From Thermoplasmata archaeon (lineage in GTDB: Archaea; Thermoplasmatota; Thermoplasmata; Lutacidiplasmatales; UBA184), in the NCBI GenBank assembly GCA_022750355.1, contig JAKIVW010000043.1, positions 1 to 12,696 of the forward strand: 12,696 nt of DNA, given 5' to 3'. The position numbers and the translations under genes are program-made. The stretch's first letter is position 1; each line of letters starts with the position of its first letter. The notes beneath the pieces were generated by a model that was not told where the DNA came from, did not search any database, and saw only the letters and a program-made list of their open reading frames with translations. Below are positions 6,807 to 12,696 of the stretch, piece after piece.

Positions 6807-9800
6807 ATGGGGGTCCTCGCGGAAAAGTACCGACCGGCGGACGTCGAGCGGGCGGCCCGGGAGCTCTGGGCGGCCCGGGGGCTGCCTCGGGCGGACGGGA
6901 TCATCGGCCGGTCCACGAGTCCAATCGTCCACCAATTTGAAGGCGCCCTCATTACCGGGGACGACCCCGGGCTCGTCGCCTTTCGTGCGGTCGCCGCGGA
7001 CGTCGATGCCCGATACCTCGCCCTCGCGGGGCGCCGCGCGCTGGGCACCCTCCGCCGCGACGGCGAACCCGACGCGCCGGGCCTGTCGCTGCTGCGCTCC
7101 TTGTCCGTGTGGACCGGCGGCGCCGCGGGGGTCCCGGTGGACACGGGGGATCGTCGATCCGGCGTCGAAACGATTCTCGGTCGAATGGCGAGCCTCGGTC
7201 TCGTCGCGACCCGCGACACTTCGCTCCGCGTCTGCCCCACCTGCGCCCAGGCTCGGACTCCCGAACGGATCATCTACCAACAGGAGGAGGGAGACACGTA
7301 CCTGGTCCGATTCCCCGTCTCCGACGGAGCGGAGGTCGTCCACGCCCTCGTGTGGGTGGACGCTCCGTGGCGGTTGCTCGGAGCCAGCGCCCTCCTGATG
7401 AGCCCCACCCTCCCCTACGTCGTCGCACGGTACCGACGTCGAGGCGTCGACGAGAAGATCCTGACGTCGCGCGCTTCGCTGAACCGACTGCTCGAGTGGT
7501 TGCCGGGTGGAGAGGTGGAAGTCCTCGAGGAAGGAACCGGGTTGCGTTGGCAGGGGCGCGCGTACCAATACCCGCTCCGCCACGAATTCCCCATGGGGGG
7601 GGAATTGACCGCCCCCTCGGGCACCGTCCTCGCGGTCGCGGACGTCACCGACAGCGGCACGGGGATCGTTCCGCTCGTACCGGGTCACGGAGGCAGCGAC
7701 GCCCAGATCGCGGATCGGCTCGGGATCGCCGGTTGGCCGTTGGTGACTCCTCGGGGACAACTTTCCTTTACGCTCTCCCACAAGTATTCCGGGCTCGATA
7801 TTCCGACCGCGAACGAGTTCGTCGCTCGCGACCTCGGTGAGAACGGCGCGCTCTTTGCGCGACTTCGGGTGCGACGCGGCGTTCCGCACTGCGCGATCTG
7901 CGGAACCGCCCTGGTCTGGGCCCCGGGACGGGCCTGGTGTCTCGAGCCGTCCCGAATGCCGGCCGAGCGACGGGACCTGTATCGTCGGCTGCTGCCCAGA
8001 GACCCTCCGGTGGGACAGGTCGAGGTCGCCGCGTGGCCCATCAGCGAACCCCAGACCGCGTCGCCCGGCCCTTCGACCGTGACCCTGCTGGAATGCCCGG
8101 GCTGCGAACGCCTCGCGCCGATCTCCGGGGGGGCGGACTGTCCGTGCGGCAACCGTCGCAATCCGGTCGGCCGACACCTCCTTCCTTCGATGGCCGGAGT
8201 CCTGGGCGCATGGGCCCGTTTCGATCCGTTTCCGGCCGGGGATTCCGCCTGGCTCTACCTGAACGAGCGCCGACGTGCCCCGGCGCTCGTCCACCACCTC
8301 GCCGCGATGTCGGGAGTGATGGGAGTCCCCAACGATGTGGGACTTACGCTCCTTCCCGGAGTTCCCGAAGGCGGGGTCACCGAATTGGTGGCTGCGGTCG
8401 GGGCCGACGCGGTCCGCGCCGCGCTCGTCCGCGGGGAGAAGCGGGAGCGGTCCGGTCCGACATTTCCCGATCGCTGCCGCCAGGAGGCGCGCACCCTCGA
8501 ACGTTGGTGGAGCCTCGCGCGGGAGATGCTCGACCGGTGCGACCCCGCACAGTTGGCGAACTTCACCCAGCCGATCGACGGCTCGCTCGGTGAACTCGAG
8601 ACCGAGGATCGCTCCATTCTCGCCCGGTGGGAGCGGGTCCGACTCGGGACTCTGGCCGACTACGACCACCAAGCGGCGGGTACCGCCCACCGCCGATTGA
8701 CGGCGTTCCTGACGAACGATCTCGAAACGTACGTCGCGCGGGTCCGTCCCCGACTCGACCGCACGGGCACGCCCCCGTCCCGACGGGCGGCGCTGCGGAC
8801 CCTGCATCACATCCTGCGGGGGGCCGCCGTGGTCCTCGCCCCCGTCTCACCCCATATCGCCGAGGCGGTCTTTGCCGCACTGGTACCGGGCCGGACCAGC
8901 CTCTTCGAGGCGAACATCGACCCCCTCGACTCGGCCCTACTGGACGAGGGCGCGATCAAGTCGTGGGAGCGCTGGGCATCGGTCGAGCTCGCTGTCGGTC
9001 GGTTCCGACGCCGCGTCGGACTGGACCCCTCCACTCCCATCCCCTCACTCACCGCGGTCGTCCCCAGCGACGAACTGGCGACGAGCTTGCGCGGCGATCG
9101 CGCTACCATCCAGCGGCTCGCCCGGGTCGTACGATTCGAGGCGTTCGGACCGGGGACCCCCTGGACCGGGCGGCAGCGTTCGCTCGAACCGGTCCTCGCG
9201 GAGATCCAGCGTGCCTACCCGCAGGAGGCCGGTCAGATCCTTCACGTATTGCGTCGGATGCCCGCCCGTCGGCGGGGTGAAGCGGCGTCCACCGAGGAAC
9301 TCTCGGTCGTCGTCCGGGGACTGTCGCGGAAGATCCTCCCTTCCATGGTCGAGTATGTGGAGACCCTCCCGGAACGCATTCTAGCACTTCCGTGGACCCT
9401 GGGAGAACTGTATGCGGAACTGCCGGCTCAACAACCGATCCCCACCCACAATCCGCCCCCGGTCTCCCCGGACGCGTTCCGATTGCTGTCGCGGATCGAG
9501 CGGGAACTCCGACGGACGGTTCCTCCTACCGGAACCGACCGGGGACCCGTGGTCATCGCCGTCGTCGACCCGTTGGCCAGCGAACTTCGGGCCTCCTCCC
9601 GAGCGCTGGCGCTGTTCCTCGGCGTCTCCGAGGTTCGAGTGGTGGACCCCTCGGCCGAGTTACATCGGTCGAACAGCCTCTTCGGACGGACCCGGACGGG
9701 AGTTCATTGGTGGGTGTATCTGGCCGGCGGGGTCACGCGTGCTCCACGCGAGAAACACCGGGTTCCGCGCGTACGACTCTCGCGCATTCGTTCGCGCCGA

Positions 9801-12266
9801 TCGGGTCCCGCCGCTGGGGTCGGTGAGGTCGATTATGCGAGCCCCGAACAGGTCGCGCGGGAGGAGCAGATCCGCTCCCTCGTCCAGGAGCTCGACGGAG
9901 TACTGGGCGCGCCCCTGCTCGGACCGGCCAAAGTGGCCGGAGCGTGGGCGGCCGGTCTTCACTCGTTGGAGGATTTTGGACACGCCCCCTTCGAGCAGAT
10001 CGATCGGCTCCCCGGCTTTGGGGGACCGATCGCTGAGTCGCTCGTTCGAAAACTAGGTGGAACGGTTCCTGCACGGTCGGCCGGATCGCGGATCCGGGCC
10101 GGAGCCGGAAACGGAGGGGCGGGCGTCGTTGCATTGTCGCTGGGTCGGGATCAGGCCGAGTTGGGATCGGTCTCGGATCGTCCGGCGACGGTTCCGCTGA
10201 CCCGCTCCCGAGCGACTCTCTCCCCTGGGAATCCGGTACCAATCCGGAACCCATCGAACGACCCGGCCGCGTCGCCCGCCGGCACCGCCGCTTCGCCCCT
10301 TCGGTCGTCGAACGCGGGGGTGCGGGACGCGCCCGCCGGAGTTGCCGACCCTCCCGTCAATATTCTCGAATCCACCGCACGCCTGCCCGCCGTGATCCTC
10401 CCACCCGCGATCGCGACGGCCGCCCCGGCGGTCCCGATTCCGAGCCCAGAGAGTCTACCCACCGTTCCAGGAATTTCCCCGGCCGCCGTCCTACCTGATG
10501 TGACCGAGGCCCCGGCGTTGCCCTCGACCCCTCCCGCCGAGTCCACCGTGAGAGAGCCCGACTCTTCCTCTCCCGCCTTCGCTCCTTTCCCCGAATCCAC
10601 GGCCGAGGTCCCAATCGCGCTTCCCGCGCCATCACCCGAGCCCCTGACGGCCGCGCCTATTGTCCCGATGGACCTCGCTTCGGCGGACCTCGAATTCGCA
10701 GGGACCCAACCTACGCAAAGTGAGAACGCACCATCCATTGACCCGGCGCGTTCCCCCGAACCCCTCATTGAACTACGGGAGATTCCACCCCCCACGGCCG
10801 CGGAAGTCATCGAAGAGGCTCCACCGCCAGCATTCCCGGATGAATCGACCGCCACCATTTCCGACAATGTTGAACCGGCTCAAGCCGAGCCCGGTCCGTT
10901 GGCTCCTCCAGAACCCGCGACACGGGTGACCTCTGCGGAGGGCAGTGACGTGGGACCGGGTACGGGCGAGACATCCGCCCCAGAAGCGCCTCTGCTAGAA
11001 GCGGAGAATCAAGGTGGGTGGATGCTGGAGGGCATCCCACCCAACACCAGCTCACAGCCCTCCTCCGAAAATCCTCCTGCCATCACGGACTCAGGAGCCG
11101 AAGCGGCGCTCTCTGAGAAGCCCGCTGATTTGGAAGCGATATCCGAACTCATTCCTCCGAGCGGACCCGACGTGTCGGTCGAGTCCCTCCTTCCCGAACG
11201 GGTAGAGGCCGGGACGGACGCTGTCCCCGTGGTTGAGCGGGGTGCGCCCACCGCGGAGGTATCGTTCCCAGGAGCTCCGAGCACTTTGGACGGGGGCCGC
11301 TCCGAACCACCCGTCAGTTTGACCCCGGACCCAACAGGGATCCTTGACGCATCGTCGGAGGGAATTCTGACCGAAGGAGGCTCTCCGGCGTCGGGCGAGT
11401 CGTCGGTCATTCCGCCGGAGATCGCTCTCGACAGCTCGGCAACCGACGCGCCGACCCAGGAGGTGGCGGCGCCGACCGAGGTACTCGCAGAAACAGAGCC
11501 GGCCCCCAGTTCGCCCGACGGACCCCCGATCGCTACATTGCCCGAATCTCCCAACATCGCCCCAACCGAACCCAACGTAGTGCCCCCGGCGGGTCCGACC
11601 CCCGGAGACGCCCCATCGACTCCCCCGGCCGCCCCCCCGGTCGAAGCCACGTTGTCCCCGGCCGCGGCCGACCAAGTCCCGGACACTTCGGAAATCCTGG
11701 CGCCCCCGGAAAGCAGTCTGGAAACAGCCACCGCCCCCGCACGCGCACCGGAGGTCGACGTTCCCGGCCCCCTACCTGAGCCGCCCCCCGCGCCGATCCC
11801 TCCCGCGATTCCCTCGGGCGGGATCACCCTCGTGATCGCACCCTCGTATCTGCCCGCCTTCGCGAAATTTCTGGACGCGACCGCGGCGGGGCACCGCGGG
11901 GTGTGCATCGTCCGGGAGTCTCCCGACCGGCTCCGGGCCCACGTGGGCCCGCGACCGGTGGAGATCTACTGGTTGACCAACATTGGCCGCGGACTGACCC
12001 TCCGGCCGAATGACCTTGACGCGTACGGTGCATTCCTCCAGCGGGCGGTCGAGCAGGACCGGGTCACGGCGTTCTTCCTCGAGGGGATCGAGTACCTCAC
12101 TCGGGTCCACGGTACGGAACGAGTGATCGAACGGCTGGCGGCATTCCATGTCGAGGCTCAGGCGCACGACGCCCGAGTCTGGGTCTACCTGCACCCGGAT
12201 CTGATCCCGCCCGCCGACCTGGCGCTCTTCACAGCAGCATTTGATGCCGGACCGTCGCTCGACTAG
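6807..12266 (+). CDS. Catalytically degenerate isoleucyl-tRNA synthetase-like protein fused to HhH, long disordered linker and DUF835 (1819 aa)
   Basis: One uninterrupted frame of 1819 codons. Residues 1 to about 988 follow the order of an archaeal class I IleRS (ValRS is the close alternative): N-terminal helix (YRPADVERAARELW, 8-21), Rossmann half (43-80, FEG...DVDARYLALAG), CP1 editing-like domain (160-350, including GTGIVPLVPGHGGSD at 284-298), zinc-type pairs (C143/C146, C362/C365, C430/C433 with C445/C447), the W-x-I-S element (410-413), GADAVR (532-537), the helical anticodon-binding domain (560-705, LAPVSPHIAEAVF) and the archaeal C-terminal extension (735-950). The HIGH site aligns with roughly PGLV (53-56) and no KMSKS exists near 502-515, so aminoacylation is very unlikely. 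Residues 1030-1086 look like helix-hairpin-helix (DRLPGFGGPIAESLVRKLGG). Residues 1087-1670 are a Pro/Ala/Ser/Thr/Glu-rich linker. Residues 1671-1815 match DUF835 (YWLTNIGR, FFLEGIEYLTR). An ancestral IleRS duplication and a tRNA-sensing role are inferred. Confidence 0.85.
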   Translation: MGVLAEKYRPADVERAARELWAARGLPRADGIIGRSTSPIVHQFEGALITGDDPGLVAFRAVAADVDARYLALAGRRALGTLRRDGEPDAPGLSLLRSLSVWTGGAAGVPVDTGDRRSGVETILGRMASLGLVATRDTSLRVCPTCAQARTPERIIYQQEEGDTYLVRFPVSDGAEVVHALVWVDAPWRLLGASALLMSPTLPYVVARYRRRGVDEKILTSRASLNRLLEWLPGGEVEVLEEGTGLRWQGRAYQYPLRHEFPMGGELTAPSGTVLAVADVTDSGTGIVPLVPGHGGSDAQIADRLGIAGWPLVTPRGQLSFTLSHKYSGLDIPTANEFVARDLGENGALFARLRVRRGVPHCAICGTALVWAPGRAWCLEPSRMPAERRDLYRRLLPRDPPVGQVEVAAWPISEPQTASPGPSTVTLLECPGCERLAPISGGADCPCGNRRNPVGRHLLPSMAGVLGAWARFDPFPAGDSAWLYLNERRRAPALVHHLAAMSGVMGVPNDVGLTLLPGVPEGGVTELVAAVGADAVRAALVRGEKRERSGPTFPDRCRQEARTLERWWSLAREMLDRCDPAQLANFTQPIDGSLGELETEDRSILARWERVRLGTLADYDHQAAGTAHRRLTAFLTNDLETYVARVRPRLDRTGTPPSRRAALRTLHHILRGAAVVLAPVSPHIAEAVFAALVPGRTSLFEANIDPLDSALLDEGAIKSWERWASVELAVGRFRRRVGLDPSTPIPSLTAVVPSDELATSLRGDRATIQRLARVVRFEAFGPGTPWTGRQRSLEPVLAEIQRAYPQEAGQILHVLRRMPARRRGEAASTEELSVVVRGLSRKILPSMVEYVETLPERILALPWTLGELYAELPAQQPIPTHNPPPVSPDAFRLLSRIERELRRTVPPTGTDRGPVVIAVVDPLASELRASSRALALFLGVSEVRVVDPSAELHRSNSLFGRTRTGVHWWVYLAGGVTRAPREKHRVPRVRLSRIRSRRSGPAAGVGEVDYASPEQVAREEQIRSLVQELDGVLGAPLLGPAKVAGAWAAGLHSLEDFGHAPFEQIDRLPGFGGPIAESLVRKLGGTVPARSAGSRIRAGAGNGGAGVVALSLGRDQAELGSVSDRPATVPLTRSRATLSPGNPVPIRNPSNDPAASPAGTAASPLRSSNAGVRDAPAGVADPPVNILESTARLPAVILPPAIATAAPAVPIPSPESLPTVPGISPAAVLPDVTEAPALPSTPPAESTVREPDSSSPAFAPFPESTAEVPIALPAPSPEPLTAAPIVPMDLASADLEFAGTQPTQSENAPSIDPARSPEPLIELREIPPPTAAEVIEEAPPPAFPDESTATISDNVEPAQAEPGPLAPPEPATRVTSAEGSDVGPGTGETSAPEAPLLEAENQGGWMLEGIPPNTSSQPSSENPPAITDSGAEAALSEKPADLEAISELIPPSGPDVSVESLLPERVEAGTDAVPVVERGAPTAEVSFPGAPSTLDGGRSEPPVSLTPDPTGILDASSEGILTEGGSPASGESSVIPPEIALDSSATDAPTQEVAAPTEVLAETEPAPSSPDGPPIATLPESPNIAPTEPNVVPPAGPTPGDAPSTPPAAPPVEATLSPAAADQVPDTSEILAPPESSLETATAPARAPEVDVPGPLPEPPPAPIPPAIPSGGITLVIAPSYLPAFAKFLDATAAGHRGVCIVRESPDRLRAHVGPRPVEIYWLTNIGRGLTLRPNDLDAYGAFLQRAVEQDRVTAFFLEGIEYLTRVHGTERVIERLAAFHVEAQAHDARVWVYLHPDLIPPADLALFTAAFDAGPSLD
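9894..10064 (+). other. Helix-hairpin-helix-like segment inside the IleRS-like fusion
   Basis: Residues about 1030-1086 of the 1819-aa protein contain two hairpin-like units: LGPAKVAGAWAAGLHSLEDF, then IDRLPGFGGPIAESLVRKLG. The second fits the pattern of HhH domains, in which a h-P-G-h-G turn contacts a nucleic-acid backbone. It lies exactly between the end of the synthetase-like body and the start of the disordered linker. DNA or RNA binding is inferred from the fold type only. Confidence 0.6.
10065..11816 (+). other. Region coding a ~580-residue Pro/Ala/Ser/Thr/Glu-rich disordered linker
   Basis: Residues about 1087-1670 are dominated by P, A, S, T, E and D, with short recurring patterns such as SPEPL, PPAES, APxxP and EAP. 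Lys is almost absent and aromatic residues are rare, so the segment is acidic and should be unfolded. The codon frame stays open throughout, and the long opposite-strand frames here are composition artefacts. The segment separates the synthetase/HhH part from the folded DUF835 domain. Confidence 0.8.
11817..12263 (+). other. Region coding the DUF835 domain at the C-terminus of the IleRS-like fusion
   Basis: Residues about 1671-1815 show the DUF835 pattern: an opening strand (GGITLVIAPS), a helix, the GVCIVRESPDRLR strand-turn, YWLTNIGRG, a helix (LDAYGAFLQRAVEQ), the hallmark FFLEGIEYLTRVHG, a long helix, and RVWVYLHPDLIPPADLALF. DUF835 is a small alpha/beta domain found at the ends of archaeal proteins, often with signalling or sensory modules. 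Its biochemical role is not established. Confidence 0.8.
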
Positions 12267-12341
12267 CACTCCGGAACCGAGCGTCCGCGCGCGAGTCGCC
12301 GGGGGAAGAAGGGGTTGGCCCGGACATTTCTCTGGCTTACG

Positions 12342-12695
12342 CTAAGGGCACGTACCTACGGCGGAGCACTGCTCGCTGACCTGGGTTACGCTGTTCAGCG
12401 TGATCGTCCCGAGGGCCGGGGAGCCGAGGTCGTAGTACAGGACGAAGGTCTGGGCCGTACCGGGGATGACCGCCTGGGTTTCCACGTAGACGATGATGGA
12501 GGTCACGACGGGCACGACGCCGGTCGAAACGGAGAGCTGGAGCTCGACCTCGGTGCTCACGGGAGCACTGGTCGCTTCGCTGAACTTCCAGTAGTGGGTG
12601 ATATCGTTCGCGACGGGAGTGTTGACCCCATACGTCGTCCCTGCGGCGGGCAGGACCGTCGGGGTACCGACCGTCGTCGAGAGGACGGGGGGAGT
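12342..12695 (-). CDS. C-terminal 117 codons of an extracellular-type beta-rich protein (5' end off the window)
   Basis: Partial gene entering from the right edge in frame; the stop TAG is at 12344-12342. The visible 117 residues are Thr/Val/Ser-rich with alternating hydrophobic strands (VELQLSVSTGVVPVVTSIIVYVE, read in two parts, then TFVLYYDL and LGTITLNSV). They are nearly free of Lys and Arg and end in a Cys pair (EQCSAVGTC), which could form a disulfide. This composition is typical of exported beta-sandwich proteins of archaeal surfaces. The in-frame GTG at 12560 lies mid-fold and is unlikely to be the true start. The gene converges on the IleRS-like fusion, 75 bases apart. I do not recognise a family. 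Confidence 0.6.
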   Translation of the reverse strand, partial: TPPVLSTTVGTPTVLPAAGTTYGVNTPVANDITHYWKFSEATSAPVSTEVELQLSVSTGVVPVVTSIIVYVETQAVIPGTAQTFVLYYDLGSPALGTITLNSVTQVSEQCSAVGTCP

Positions 12696-12696
12696 C

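Noticed and set aside
6630..8810. Long open frame of 726 codons on the minus strand
   Set aside because: It lies opposite the IleRS-like region and has a Gly/Arg/Pro/Asp composition with no family features. The plus-strand frame aligns with synthetase elements throughout.
11009..11908. Minus-strand open frames opposite the disordered linker (299 codons, and 10151-10867)
   Set aside because: They are mirror images of Pro/Ala/Ser codons, giving Gly/Ser/Ala-rich products. They have no RBS or independent coding signal.
12267..12341. Transcription terminator between the two convergent genes at the right
   Set aside because: Only a short pyrimidine run (ATTTCTCT) without a convincing hairpin is present, which is not enough to call a terminator.
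1..12696. CRISPR arrays, insertion sequences, attachment sites and riboswitches
   Set aside because: No regularly spaced direct repeats, transposase-like frames, terminal inverted repeats or recognisable aptamer patterns were seen on either strand.

Overview
The window looks like a GC-rich archaeal chromosome, most likely from the Thermoplasmatota. This is inferred from four things: an archaeal-type aIF5A with an uncleaved hypusination loop; a tRNA gene interrupted by an intron with a textbook archaeal bulge-helix-bulge (BHB) splice motif and no encoded CCA; a DUF835 domain, a family known mainly from Euryarchaeota such as Thermococci and Thermoplasmata; and TATA-like boxes where promoters are expected. 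No mobile element, CRISPR array or rRNA was seen. Coding density is high and there is no gene-free stretch longer than 300 bases.

Layout from left to right. (1) A minus-strand gene leaves the window at base 1; it encodes a membrane-anchored or secreted glycoside-hydrolase-like protein with an NEP motif. (2) Upstream of it on the same strand is tRNA-Glu(CUC), split in its T-loop by a 32-nt intron between positions 59 and 60. (3) A divergent small plus-strand gene encodes an unrecognised protein of about 150 aa. (4) Convergent with it, on the minus strand, is a 1517-aa wholly helical protein built from about 23 diverged repeats of roughly 62 residues. (5) Upstream of that on the same strand is aIF5A (128 aa). 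(6) Divergent from aIF5A, on the plus strand, is the standout gene: an 1819-aa protein that keeps the full-length scaffold of an archaeal isoleucyl-tRNA synthetase but has lost the HIGH and KMSKS signatures and key editing residues. It is followed by a helix-hairpin-helix segment, a Pro/Ala/Ser/Glu-rich disordered linker of about 580 residues, and a C-terminal DUF835 domain. (7) A minus-strand gene enters from the right edge; only its C-terminal 117 codons are visible, and it looks like an extracellular beta-rich protein.

The most interesting system is the pair formed by aIF5A and the divergent catalytically dead IleRS-like fusion. A synthetase body that probably still has tRNA-binding surfaces, joined by a very long flexible linker to a domain found in archaeal signalling-type proteins, suggests a tRNA-binding sensor or adaptor rather than an enzyme. 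That functional reading is inference; the loss of motifs and the domain order are read from the translated sequence.
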